64,000 bases of DNA from RGIG4079 sp045637505 (GTDB taxonomy: Bacteria; Bacteroidota; Bacteroidia; Bacteroidales; Muribaculaceae). Where the stretch lies: the NCBI GenBank assembly GCA_045637505.1, contig JAZTZO010000046.1, positions 1 through 64,000 of the forward strand, written 5' to 3'. Under the pieces are notes generated by a model, which had not been told where the DNA came from, ran no database searches, and saw only the letters and a list, made by a program, of their open reading frames with translations. Of this stretch, positions 9,301 to 17,121 are shown piece by piece (positions within the stretch are counted from its first letter, which is position 1; every line of letters begins with the position of its first letter). Made by a program: the position numbers and the translations under genes.

Positions 9301-9948
9301 GCAATCGCTGGCGTAGCTCTCAATACATCAGCTTGTCCTCAACCAGCATTTGCAACTGTTGCTGAAATCGACGCTCTTATGGATGACAATGGCGACTTGT
9401 CAAATGCGTTCATCATGCGTTCTCGTGGTACTCCTGGTTCAGTATTTGCATGGAATGATGGCAACACCGATATGGTTAAAGCTTGGACATTCTCTACTGC
9501 CGACGGCGGTTGCACAACTGCTAACGCATCGGTTGAAGGTTTCGACTGGTTTACTCTCAAAGGCAAATCATACTTCATTATGCCTGTAACTACCGATGGT
9601 ACAACTGGTACTCGTGGTTCTAACTTCGCTATCTATGACGAAGAAGGCACTGCAGTTGCTACATGGACCGAAGGTCAAAAAGCAGGTCTTGGTGCTTGTA
9701 TGGGTAGCTTCATCGTAGTTCCTAATGATGATGTATCGGTTTACATCTACCACTTCGTTCCTGGCACAGTTGCTGAAAAACTCATCTTCGCTGTTGACTC
9801 TACTTCAGGCGTAGAAAACTTTGAAACTGAAGACGCAAACGCACCTGTTGAATACTACAATCTCCAAGGTGTGAAAGTTGCTAATCCTTCTAATGGTATC
9901 TTCATCAAAGTTCAAGGCAACAAAGCATCTAAAGTGCTTGTAAAATAA
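6364..9948 (+). CDS. Secreted TolB-like propeller / C39-like cysteine peptidase / propeller protein, copy 1
   Basis: 1194 residues. A signal peptide (about 1-27) is followed by a TolB/WD40-like propeller to about 335, with repeated SPDGTQVAYSN- and SPDGAKMAIQT-type blades. A papain-fold region resembling peptidase C39_2 covers about 360-590. Its likely triad is Cys391 (VTCAPTSAC), His515 (GGHLILGF) and Asp544 (HDPYGD). Two Ig/Abnormal-spindle-like beta domains follow (about 605-800), then a second propeller-like module (about 815-1150) and a C-terminal tail with YYNLQGVKVANPSNGIF and a final VLVK. The tail resembles type IX secretion sorting domains. Codons are strongly biased to GCT, ACT, GGT and GTT, as in the aldolase at 18440, suggesting high expression. 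Substrate and proteolytic activity are unproven. Confidence 0.75.
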   Translation: MNIFTKFSTIKKAVAAAVLMTSFGMSAQIDMYEVGDMGFLRTPMETANGIIVTNNRYSEIYTLKNNQLTPILRANNCGLYTNLSKDGKYLGFKSFDAHDHQAPAILDVTTGAVTVLEDYVWECGQVSFANDGTMAYTIGNSLIIRKGNMRKAFDLGFYTNIANISPDGTQVAYSNIEGKSFIINITTGAKETLPVIDGYRAIWSPDGAKMAIQTANGGVMVRENATKRMFDLGKAESVNWANNSTELIVTRVDRKNEFEINGSSIKRVNFDGSNEITLVNNSSNLPVDAILTSDNQLLIPYKTGSKRGLAVKDLRNGITPMAASIADKSMIKIGEEDVFGGRISNPNDNKNIKPSPIPAEGTIGHLDIPYLSQIYDSPAVNGCTKHGYVTCAPTSACMHLGYYGLLPKKATSNRYNGETKYYAHAISAVFTNLAGTKTFNTTAYGNGCSNVPGGYGYMWSGSSPGDGRMGTFYTLNGATTATYCWSVGTSWSQFCSEAASGRPYPLCIALDSGGHLILGFRTNQYYRGSEGGFVARTGCFVCHDPYGDCNDSYWADNDGEHSSYDWVGYNSGRANIGTWYWSVKVGIPASAAPGTTVEAGVKCDPASIELAGEVGSTANIYKDVKVTGTALTTDISVNSATSAITVEKLSGWNDRTGGTIRLKLNTNFSKGAGTYESYVAVQSTASYRVEIATKVTLTDPAGATKTPTIGVSPSSVSMSAKVGETATSSIAVTGTDLSANIAAALAGDAAFSIDNTSLGTSGGTIKVTYKPTAAGSHNATLTLSSTGATSKTVTISGTATAASAPSTPTYTKGLTKIWQNTSSVPGTAAGGDVRFAAVSGGKLLVNDKANNKIMEVTASGSSNHYDPASVLSEYYGQVISTAIGCDDAGNILVSTGFSGVASGQNFAVISADLKSTYKIDLSAIEGYTPARFDQLGRIRGNMLSSEGGYAFIVPNGGTKVLVVKIKNGAVDTEYTQVTNAIAGVALNTSACPQPAFATVAEIDALMDDNGDLSNAFIMRSRGTPGSVFAWNDGNTDMVKAWTFSTADGGCTTANASVEGFDWFTLKGKSYFIMPVTTDGTTGTRGSNFAIYDEEGTAVATWTEGQKAGLGACMGSFIVVPNDDVSVYIYHFVPGTVAEKLIFAVDSTSGVENFETEDANAPVEYYNLQGVKVANPSNGIFIKVQGNKASKVLVK

Positions 9949-9978
9949 TGCATAATTAAAATTGCATAACAGATAATG

Positions 9979-10010
9979 AGCGAGCAGTCCATTGGGCTGC
10001 TCGCTTTGTT
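9979..10010 (+). terminator. Terminator of copy 1
   Basis: 12-bp arms (9979-9990 and 9994-10005) around a 3-base loop, followed by TTGTT. Nearly identical to the terminator of copy 2 at 13571. Confidence 0.8.
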
Positions 10011-10171
10011 ATACTTTTTCACCACTCCAAATGATATTGCCCCTATAAAAATGGAAAGTAGTGGGCAAAAAGAATCTCTATCGCAAAATTCAACAATTAA
10101 GAGTTCTTCTTACATAATTCACCCGTATAACTAAAAAATCTTAATTTTTTATTTTTATAAATTTTTATGCC

Positions 10172-10179
10172 TATATTTG
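10172..10179 (+). promoter_or_regulatory. Promoter -7 element of copy 2
   Basis: TATATTTG, 52 bases upstream of the ATG at 10232. The -33 region is plain AT-rich sequence. Confidence 0.5.
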
Positions 10180-10231
10180 CCGACTCATATGCATATTTAT
10201 AAAAAAACTAAATCTAATTAAATAATTTCTC

Positions 10232-13200
10232 ATGAGCATTTTTACTAAATTATCAACAATCAAGAAAGCCATCTTGGCATCTTTCTTGATGACTTCAGTA
10301 GTTGCGTCGGCTCAAATCGACAACTATGAAGTGGGCAACATGGGATTCCTTCGCACTCCAATGGAATCGGCGAATGGTATCATCATGACAAACAATCACT
10401 ATTCTGAAATTTATGCCCTAAAAGGTGATAAGTTGACAACCCTATTAAAAGCCAACAACTGTGGACTTTACACCAATTTGAGCAAAGATGGCAAGTATTT
10501 AGGATTTAAGAGCTTTGATGCTCACGACTATCAAGCTCCCGCCATTCTTGATGTAACAACAGGCGCTGTAACCATTCTTGAAGAATATGTTTATGAATGT
10601 GGACAAGTATCTTTTGCAAACGATGGGACAATGGCTTACACAATGGGCAATAGCCTCATCATTCGCAAAGGCAACATGCGCAAAGCATTCGACCTTGGCT
10701 TCTACACCAATATTGCTAACATTTCGCCCGATGGATCTCAAGTTGCATATAGCAACATTGAAGGACACTCATTCATAATCAACCTTTCTACTGGCGCAAA
10801 AGAAGAAATTCCCGTACTTGATGGCTATCGCGCAAAATGGTCACCCGACGGAAGCAAAATGGCAATCCAAACTGTTACAGGTGGCGTGTTCGTTCGTGAA
10901 AACAGTTCTAAACGCATTTTTGATTTAGGCAAAGTTGAATCGGTTGAATGGGCTAACAATTCAAGCGAATTGATTATAACAAAACAAAATCGCGACAACA
11001 AATTCATTTTGCTTAACAGCGAAATCAAACGCGTAAACTTTGATGGTTCAAATGAAATTACTCTCGTAAAAGCATCTGACAATCTTCCTATCGATGCGAT
11101 TCTCACCACCGATAATTGCCTTGTAATCCCTTATAAAACAGGCGAAAAACGTGGTCTTGCGGTAAAAAATCTTCGTACAGGCATCACGCCTATGGCTGCA
11201 TCGATAAACGATGTATCGATAATTAAATTTGATGAAGAGGATGTTGTAGGTGGACGCATTTCCAACCCTAACAACAACAAATACATCAAACCAAGTCCAA
11301 TCCCTGCCGATGGAACTATCGGAAACCTTGACATTCCTTACCTTAACCAAGTATATGACTCTCCATCGATGAGTGGATGTACAAGTTATGGTCATTCAAC
11401 ATGTGCAGCAACTGCAGCATGTATGCACTTGGGTTACTTTGGTCTACTTAATCAAAAAGCAACAAAGAATCGTTACGATGGTACTACTAAATATTATGCC
11501 TATGCTATTGGCGAAATATACACCAGCAAAGACGGCAAATACACATTTAATACCGGACGATATAAAAACTGTGCAACTATTTATGGAGGCTATGGTTATA
11601 TGTGGGGTAAAGGAAGCCCCGGTGGTGGCCAAATGGGTGAATTCTATACCCTCAACGGTTGTACTAAAGCCGTTTATACCGAATCGGCAAGTACTTGTTG
11701 GAGTCAAATGAAATCGGAAGCAATAGCAGGACGTCCTTATCCTATTTGTGTTGAATTGTCCACAAGCAGTGGCCACTTGATTCTTGGGTTCCGTACCGAC
11801 TGCTATTATCGTGGCTCAGAAGGTGGCTTTGTTACAAGAAAAGGCACATTTGTAAACCACGACCCATATGGAGACCACAACGAACGTTCTTGGCCTAACA
11901 ATGTTGGGGAACACTCTTCATATGACTGGCCTGGATATAACAGTGGTCGCGCCAACCTCAACACTTGCTATTGGGGGATTTTGGTTACACTCCCTTCTGG
12001 AGCTACACCAGGCACTTCTTCTGAAGTAGGAATTAAATGTGACCCTACAAGCATTGAACTCACTGGAGAAGTAAACTCTACTGCTAACATTTATAAAGAC
12101 GTAAAAGTAACAGGTTCTGGTCTTTCTACCGATATCTCGGTAAACAGTGCTACTTCAGCTATCACAGTTGAAAAACTCTCGGGTTGGGACGATCGCACTG
12201 GTGGTACAATTCGCCTCAAACTCAACACTAACTTCACAAAAGGTGCTGGTACATATGACAGCTACGTAGCCGTTCAATCTACTTCATCATATCGTGTTGA
12301 AATCGCCACTAAAGTAATTCTTACCGACCCAGCAGGAGAAGAAACTCCTTCTACTCCATCTACTCCTTCTATTGAAAAAGGATTAACACAAATTTGGAAA
12401 AATACTTCAAGTATTCCAGGTTCGGCTGCTGGTGGCGATGTGCGTTTTGCAGCAGTATCTAATGGCAAACTTCTTGCTGTTGACAAAGCTAACCTTAAAA
12501 TTATTGAATTGACCGAAAATGGCCAAAATGATTATTACGATTGTACATCAGCCTTATCAACTCATTGGAGCGCATCCAATATGGGACCTGCAATCGGTTG
12601 TGATGATGCAGGCAATATTCTCATTCACTGTGGTTGGCCCGATGGAGGTTCAGGTAGCAACTTTGTTTTAATATCAGCCGACCTCAAGTCAACTTATAAG
12701 ATTGATTTAAGTTCTATCGAAGGATATACCCCTGCACGTGTTGATCAAATGGGTCGCATTCGTGGCAATATGCTTTCAAACGAAGGTGGTTACGCATTTA
12801 TTTGTCCTAACGGTGGTACTGAGGCACTTGTCTTTAAAGTTGTGAATGGAGCTATTGATACCGATTATTCTCAAGTAACAAACAATATCGGAGATTCATT
12901 TGGCACACTCTCTACATCATGTTGTGCGCAACCTGCATATGAAACAGTAGCCGAAATCGATGCTTTGTTGGATGACAACAACGATTTGTCTAATGCATTT
13001 ATCTTGCGCAATCGATCTTATGCCGATCAAATATTGGGTTGGGATAGTAATAATTCTGCGCTCACTAATATTTGCAAATTCACTAGTACAACAACAGAAG
13101 GTTATACTACCAAAAACGCGTCACAAGAAGGCTTTGATTGGTTTACTCTAAAAGACAAATCTTACTATATTGTTCCATTATCATCTGACGGCACTACCAA

Positions 13201-13540
13201 CGGACGCAGTTCTGCTTGGGCAATATTCAATCAAAATGATGAAATTGTTGCTTATCATGCCGAGAGCCTAAAAACTGGCTTAGGTCAAGGAATGGGTAGT
13301 TTCATTGCTGTACCTAACAATGATGTTTCGGTTTACATCTATCACTTCATTGCCGGCACAGTTGCCGAGAAATTTATTTATGCAGCTGAAAAAACATCGG
13401 GCATTGACAATGTAGAAATTGAAAACAGTGATGCACCTATTGAATACTACAACCTCCAAGGTGTGAAAGTTGCTAATCCTTCAAATGGCATCTTCATCAA
13501 AGTTCAAGGCAACAAAGCATCTAAAGTTCTTGTAAAATAA
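10232..13540 (+). CDS. Secreted TolB-like propeller / C39-like cysteine peptidase / propeller protein, copy 2
   Basis: This 1102-residue tandem paralogue of the 6364 gene is colinear with it: signal peptide, N-terminal propeller, C39_2-like domain and C-terminal propeller with the same sorting tail. Cys391 (TCAATAACM), His515 (SSGHLILGF) and the HDPYGDHN motif sit at the same residue numbers as in copy 1, so the presumed active site is kept. The main difference is the absence of one Ig-like domain of about 90 residues; a short Thr/Ser/Pro linker (EETPSTPSTPS) takes its place. Codon use is less extreme than in copy 1, and it has its own promoter and terminator, so the copies may be expressed at different levels (inference). 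Confidence 0.75.
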   Translation: MSIFTKLSTIKKAILASFLMTSVVASAQIDNYEVGNMGFLRTPMESANGIIMTNNHYSEIYALKGDKLTTLLKANNCGLYTNLSKDGKYLGFKSFDAHDYQAPAILDVTTGAVTILEEYVYECGQVSFANDGTMAYTMGNSLIIRKGNMRKAFDLGFYTNIANISPDGSQVAYSNIEGHSFIINLSTGAKEEIPVLDGYRAKWSPDGSKMAIQTVTGGVFVRENSSKRIFDLGKVESVEWANNSSELIITKQNRDNKFILLNSEIKRVNFDGSNEITLVKASDNLPIDAILTTDNCLVIPYKTGEKRGLAVKNLRTGITPMAASINDVSIIKFDEEDVVGGRISNPNNNKYIKPSPIPADGTIGNLDIPYLNQVYDSPSMSGCTSYGHSTCAATAACMHLGYFGLLNQKATKNRYDGTTKYYAYAIGEIYTSKDGKYTFNTGRYKNCATIYGGYGYMWGKGSPGGGQMGEFYTLNGCTKAVYTESASTCWSQMKSEAIAGRPYPICVELSTSSGHLILGFRTDCYYRGSEGGFVTRKGTFVNHDPYGDHNERSWPNNVGEHSSYDWPGYNSGRANLNTCYWGILVTLPSGATPGTSSEVGIKCDPTSIELTGEVNSTANIYKDVKVTGSGLSTDISVNSATSAITVEKLSGWDDRTGGTIRLKLNTNFTKGAGTYDSYVAVQSTSSYRVEIATKVILTDPAGEETPSTPSTPSIEKGLTQIWKNTSSIPGSAAGGDVRFAAVSNGKLLAVDKANLKIIELTENGQNDYYDCTSALSTHWSASNMGPAIGCDDAGNILIHCGWPDGGSGSNFVLISADLKSTYKIDLSSIEGYTPARVDQMGRIRGNMLSNEGGYAFICPNGGTEALVFKVVNGAIDTDYSQVTNNIGDSFGTLSTSCCAQPAYETVAEIDALLDDNNDLSNAFILRNRSYADQILGWDSNNSALTNICKFTSTTTEGYTTKNASQEGFDWFTLKDKSYYIVPLSSDGTTNGRSSAWAIFNQNDEIVAYHAESLKTGLGQGMGSFIAVPNNDVSVYIYHFIAGTVAEKFIYAAEKTSGIDNVEIENSDAPIEYYNLQGVKVANPSNGIFIKVQGNKASKVLVK

Positions 13541-13570
13541 TGCATAATTAATAGTGCATAATCCATAATG

Positions 13571-13603
13571 AGCGAGCAGTCCATTGGGCTGCTCGTTTTG
13601 TTT
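13571..13603 (+). terminator. Terminator of copy 2
   Basis: Arms AGCGAGCAGTCC and GGGCTGCTCGTT around ATT, then TTGTTT. It matches the copy 1 terminator except at one or two bases. Confidence 0.8.
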
Positions 13604-13694
13604 AGCAAATAATCTCATCGGATGATAATGCTACTATTTTCATCCTTCGAAAACATAGAAATCAGCAGAGAATCCACTTTTTAACAAAAACTCA

Positions 13695-13724
13695 TTGTTA
13701 TTCTGCAAATTATCACTAAATTTG
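13695..13724 (+). promoter_or_regulatory. Orphan promoter upstream of rpsU
   Basis: TTG at 13695-13697 and TAAATTTG at 13717-13724, 19 bp apart. The next gene starts almost 300 bases downstream and has its own promoter. Confidence 0.5.
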
Positions 13725-13932
13725 CACTCAATTTTATTGGCAGCACCTCATAGCTACGATAGAATTAAAAATACAAGTAAAACAATTGATATTATTTAAG
13801 CAATAAATTTCATAATACGCTCTATATAAGGAAGGGGGATTGAATTATACGAAGATATATTCACTAAAAATAACACTCTCTGTATTTTTCAAGACATTTT
13901 TTGTAAAAATAGCAAGAAATGGGCGAAAAAGT

Positions 13933-13963
13933 TTTGACATATTGAAAAGTATGTGTAACTTTG
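13933..13963 (+). promoter_or_regulatory. Promoter of rpsU
   Basis: TTTG at 13933-13936 and TAACTTTG at 13956-13963 with 19 bp spacing: a consensus promoter for a ribosomal protein gene. Confidence 0.75.
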
Positions 13964-14020
13964 TGCCCGCAAAACGCAAAATAATTTTATAGATAATAAC
14001 TCAAAAATAATTATAACAAA

Positions 14021-14212
14021 ATGATCATCGTACAAGTAAAAGAAGGCGAAAACATTGAAAAAGCTTTAAAGAAATTCAAACGTAAATTTGAAAAGACTGG
14101 CATCGTTAAAGAACTCCGTAGCCGTCAAGCATTCCAAAAACCATCAGTGACTAATCGTAAAAAAATGATGAAAGCTGTTTATGTACAAAAATTACGCTCG
14201 GTTGAAGATTAA
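14021..14212 (+). CDS. rpsU: 30S ribosomal protein S21
   Basis: A 63-residue basic protein with the S21 signature: MIIVQVKEGENIEKALKKF, then KRKFEKTGIVKELRSRQAF and a basic C-terminal helix. Length matches Bacteroidetes S21. It binds the 30S platform near the anti-Shine-Dalgarno end of 16S rRNA. The order rpsU-xerC-raiA downstream is typical for Bacteroidales. Confidence 0.97.
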   Translation: MIIVQVKEGENIEKALKKFKRKFEKTGIVKELRSRQAFQKPSVTNRKKMMKAVYVQKLRSVED

Positions 14213-14316
14213 TTAAAAATTTCTCCTATTTTATTTGGAAAATTAAAAAGAAAAGCATAAATTCGTAGTTACAGAATAGATTGATGGCAGGACCTCAATC
14301 GTAACTCGAAGAAAAT

Positions 14317-15219
14317 ATGCTTGTTAATGCTTTTCTAACATATATACGGTGTGAACTGAATCTTTCGGTTCACACCGTTTCGTCATATAAGCGCGATATT
14401 GAACAATGGCGCGAATATGCCACAGGAGGAAAGATTGACACATTTGAACCCCGAGATGTTACCACCAACGACCTTCGTGTGTGGGTGGCTCAACTCTCGA
14501 CCGACGGTATATCAACTCGTTCTATTCAGCGCAAAATACAAGCCCTTCGCGCTTTTTATCGCTACCTCAATCGTTACCATGATGTCAACAACAATCCGGC
14601 AGCCGAACTACAATTATCGCGTACAAAAAAAGAACTACCTGTTTACATAAGACCAAGCGAAACATCGGCAATATTTGACTCGGCATGGGATAAAGATGAT
14701 TTCATCTCTACACGCGATCATCTTATTTTGCTCATGTTCTACTCTACTGGAATGCGTTGTAGTGAACTTGAGACTCTCACCGATGTAAATGTTGACACTC
14801 ACAAGTGTGAACTAAAAGTGCTTGGGAAGCGTAATAAAGAAAGAATCATTCCTTTTGGCAACGAAATGCGCGAAATCATAAATCAATATAGAGCACTACG
14901 AGATGATTTAACGGGTTCAACCCCCACCCGTTTTTTCACTCGTCCCACAGGCGAGCCGATGTATCGCAAACTCATATACAACATTGTGCATCGAGAGCTC
15001 ACAAATGCCGGAGTCCATTCATCGCGACAAAGCCCTCATGTGCTACGACACTCTTTTGCGTCGGATATGCTCAATAATGGCGCCGATTTAAACGCTGTTC
15101 AACAACTTTTAGGACATCAATCACTTGCCACAACGCAAGTGTACACACATATAACATACCGTGAGTTAAAACTTAATTATCAACACGCACATCCACGTGC
15201 ATTAAAAAAAGGAGGATAA
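14317..15219 (+). CDS. xerC: Tyrosine recombinase, XerC-like
   Basis: The 300-residue protein has an N-terminal SAM-like core-binding domain (LNLSVHTVSSYKRDIEQW) and a C-terminal catalytic domain. The tyrosine recombinase residues are visible: Arg in STGMRCSEL, His-x-x-Arg in HVLRHSFASDM, His in LGHQSLATTQ and the nucleophile Tyr in VYTHI. Size and syntenic place between rpsU and raiA identify it as the chromosomal Xer recombinase that resolves dimers, not an integrase of a mobile element. Its last codons contain GGAGG, which forms a Shine-Dalgarno site for the next gene. Confidence 0.92.
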   Translation: MLVNAFLTYIRCELNLSVHTVSSYKRDIEQWREYATGGKIDTFEPRDVTTNDLRVWVAQLSTDGISTRSIQRKIQALRAFYRYLNRYHDVNNNPAAELQLSRTKKELPVYIRPSETSAIFDSAWDKDDFISTRDHLILLMFYSTGMRCSELETLTDVNVDTHKCELKVLGKRNKERIIPFGNEMREIINQYRALRDDLTGSTPTRFFTRPTGEPMYRKLIYNIVHRELTNAGVHSSRQSPHVLRHSFASDMLNNGADLNAVQQLLGHQSLATTQVYTHITYRELKLNYQHAHPRALKKGG

Positions 15220-15223
15220 TATG
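15206..15223 (+). promoter_or_regulatory. Shine-Dalgarno site of raiA inside the xerC end
   Basis: AAAAAAGGAGGATAATATG: a GGAGG core lies 5 bases before the raiA ATG at 15221 and is encoded by the last Lys-Gly-Gly codons of xerC. Such strong SD sites are rare in Bacteroidetes and point to translational coupling. Confidence 0.65.
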
Positions 15224-15514
15224 GAACTAAAAATTAAAGCCATCCACTTCGACATCGCTGAAAAACTTGAACAGTTTATCAACAAGAAGACCGAACGACT
15301 CGCACGCAAAAACGAGGACATCTCAACTATTGATGTTTCTCTAAAAGTAGTAAAACCCGAAACTGCAATGAATAAAGAGGCAATTATAAAAGTTGCAGTA
15401 CCACAACACGATGATATAGTAGCCTCTAAAACTGCCGACACATTTGAAGAAGCTATCGATATGTGCCTCGACGCAATCGAACGCCAACTCGAAAAAATCA
15501 AAGGAAAAAAATAG
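15221..15514 (+). CDS. raiA: Ribosome hibernation-promoting factor / RaiA-like
   Basis: A 97-residue protein of the short HPF/YfiA family with a beta-alpha-beta-beta-beta-alpha fold: MELKIKAIHFDIAEKLEQFI, then KKTERLARKNEDISTIDV and a second helix EEAIDMCLDAIERQLEKI. The family binds the 30S A/P sites in stationary phase and blocks translation. It lacks the long-HPF dimerisation domain. The start is one base after the xerC stop, with the SD sequence lying inside xerC. Confidence 0.92.
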   Translation: MELKIKAIHFDIAEKLEQFINKKTERLARKNEDISTIDVSLKVVKPETAMNKEAIIKVAVPQHDDIVASKTADTFEEAIDMCLDAIERQLEKIKGKK

Positions 15515-15541
15515 TTAATCATCATTCATTTTTAATCATAA

Positions 15542-15565
15542 GCCCTACCCCGTGTAGGGCTTTTT
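15542..15565 (+). terminator. Terminator after raiA
   Basis: GCCCTAC pairs with GTAGGGC, then TTTTTG. It overlaps the -33 element of the next promoter. Confidence 0.75.
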
Positions 15566-15593
15566 GTTTTTATTATCATTTTTTTTATCTTTG
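15563..15593 (+). promoter_or_regulatory. Promoter of the formate/nitrite channel gene
   Basis: TTTG at 15563-15566 and TATCTTTG at 15586-15593 with 19 bp spacing. The TTTG is part of the T-tract of the preceding terminator. Confidence 0.7.
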
Positions 15594-15624
15594 TAAAAAA
15601 ATAACATTAATCATTCAATTATTC

Positions 15625-16425
15625 ATGAGCGTAAACTCCCCTAAAGAAGTAATCGAAAATGCTGTAATAGTAGGCAAAAACAAAGTAGCATTAAGCAGTG
15701 GCAACTATGGCAAATTTACCGTGTTGGCAATGCTCGCAGGTGTTTACATTGCCTTTGGTGGCATTTTATCCTTAACCATAGGCTTCGGATTTCCCGAAAT
15801 AACCGCAGCCAACCCTTCTCTACAGAAGTTGTTAAGTGGGTGCATGTTCCCCATTGGGTTGATTCTTGTAGTATTACTTGGCGCCGAATTATTTACTGGC
15901 AACAACGCCCTCCTCATTCCTGCATATATGAAGAAGCACTATGGTGTGTGGCCTATAGTTAAGAACTGGACCTTGGTTTATTTTGGCAACCTCATAGGAG
16001 CATTGGCATTTACCTATTTTATGGTTTATCAATGTGGATTAACCGCTGCCGACCCCTATCATAGCGCAATCATAAAAATTGCCGAAGCTAAAGTATCAAT
16101 GTCATGGGGAATGGTATTTCTAAAAGGCATTGGAGCCAACTGGTGTGTGTGCCTTGCAGTGTGGTTGGCGCTTTCAAGCCGCAGTTTCGTAGGAAAAATG
16201 ATAGGATGCTGGCTCCCAGTAATGGCATTCGTAGCACTCGGTTATGAGCACTCTATTGCAAATATGTTCTTCATTCCTCTTGGCATCATGGAAGGCGCCA
16301 ATGTGGGTATAATGCAATCAATCACTACCAATTTCATTCCAGCCACATTAGGCAACATCGTAGGTGGAGCTTTATTTGTGGGTTGTGCCTATGGATATAT
16401 CAATCTCACTAAAAAAGCTGAATAA
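15625..16425 (+). CDS. Formate/nitrite transporter (FNT) family protein
   Basis: The 266-residue membrane protein belongs to the FNT family of pentameric anion channels. MSVNSPKEVIENAVIVGKNK matches the N-terminal FNT helix. The LLGAELFTGNNALLIPAYM segment is the family signature, and about six hydrophobic segments follow, including NWCVCLAVWLA and GIMEGANVGIMQ. The open frame extends upstream to 15463, but that would run through raiA and the promoter at 15563-15593, so ATG 15625 is the start. The substrate could be formate, nitrite or another small monovalent anion. It leads into upp-uraA with a 47-base gap. Confidence 0.9.
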   Translation: MSVNSPKEVIENAVIVGKNKVALSSGNYGKFTVLAMLAGVYIAFGGILSLTIGFGFPEITAANPSLQKLLSGCMFPIGLILVVLLGAELFTGNNALLIPAYMKKHYGVWPIVKNWTLVYFGNLIGALAFTYFMVYQCGLTAADPYHSAIIKIAEAKVSMSWGMVFLKGIGANWCVCLAVWLALSSRSFVGKMIGCWLPVMAFVALGYEHSIANMFFIPLGIMEGANVGIMQSITTNFIPATLGNIVGGALFVGCAYGYINLTKKAE

Positions 16426-16472
16426 TTTTAGGCGCTGAATTTACTATATACACATATTAAACAGTTGTAATT

Positions 16473-17096
16473 ATGAGTTTACACATCATTGACCATCCAT
16501 TGGTTCAGCACAAGCTTTCTATTATGCGCAATAAAGAAACATCTACTGCTGAATTCCGTCATTTATTACAAGAGATTGCCATGTTAATGGGATACGAAAT
16601 AACTCGTGACTTCCCCATTGAATATGAAGAGATTGAAACTCCTCTTCAAAAGATGAACGCGCCAAAACTCGCAGGCAAGAAAGTTGTAATTGCTCCCATT
16701 CTACGCGCTGGGCTTGGCATGGTTGACGGGCTGCTAAATCTCATGCCATCGGCACGCGTTGGACACATAGGTTTGTATCGCGATGAAGAAACTTGCTTGC
16801 CAGTTTTCTACTATTACAAAATGCCTCAAAACAAAGACCGTTTGGTAATTTTGACCGACCCCATGTTGGCCACTGGTGGTAGCGCTTGCGATGCTATTAT
16901 GCGTCTAAAAAAAGATGGGTTCAATAACATTAAACTCATGTGCCTCGTGGCATCTCCTCAAGGGGTAAAAGCAGTTACCGATAAATACCCCGATGTAGAT
17001 ATCTATTTGGCATCACTCGATGAAGGACTTAATGAGCGTAATTACATTCTTCCTGGGCTCGGAGATGCTGGTGATAGAATTTTTGGGACAAAATAA
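16473..17096 (+). CDS. upp: Uracil phosphoribosyltransferase
   Basis: The 207-residue type I phosphoribosyltransferase converts uracil and PRPP to UMP. It has the PRPP loop VILTDPMLATGGSACDAI (about residues 125-142), the APILRAGLGMVDG hood region, and a uracil-recognition C-terminus (ERNYILPGLGDAGDRIFGTK). It is followed 25 bases later by a uracil permease, making a pyrimidine salvage operon. Confidence 0.96.
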   Translation: MSLHIIDHPLVQHKLSIMRNKETSTAEFRHLLQEIAMLMGYEITRDFPIEYEEIETPLQKMNAPKLAGKKVVIAPILRAGLGMVDGLLNLMPSARVGHIGLYRDEETCLPVFYYYKMPQNKDRLVILTDPMLATGGSACDAIMRLKKDGFNNIKLMCLVASPQGVKAVTDKYPDVDIYLASLDEGLNERNYILPGLGDAGDRIFGTK

Positions 17097-17121
17097 GTTT
17101 ATCTAAAAACTCTTAATAATT

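Larger units (their letters stand above)
13541..14020 (+). other. 480-base intergenic region with terminator, orphan promoter and rpsU promoter
   Basis: From left to right this gap holds the copy 2 terminator (13571-13603), a well-formed promoter (13695-13724) with no gene directly behind it, about 200 bases of AT-rich sequence with no convincing ORF, and the rpsU promoter (13933-13963). The orphan promoter could drive a long rpsU leader or a small RNA. Confidence 0.5.

Noticed and set aside
14317..15219. Integrase of a mobile element next to rpsU
   Set aside because: Length, motifs and the rpsU-xerC-raiA order fit the housekeeping Xer recombinase; no attachment-site repeats were seen at the ends.
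15463..15624. N-terminal extension of the FNT protein
   Set aside because: It overlaps raiA in another frame and crosses a terminator and a consensus promoter.
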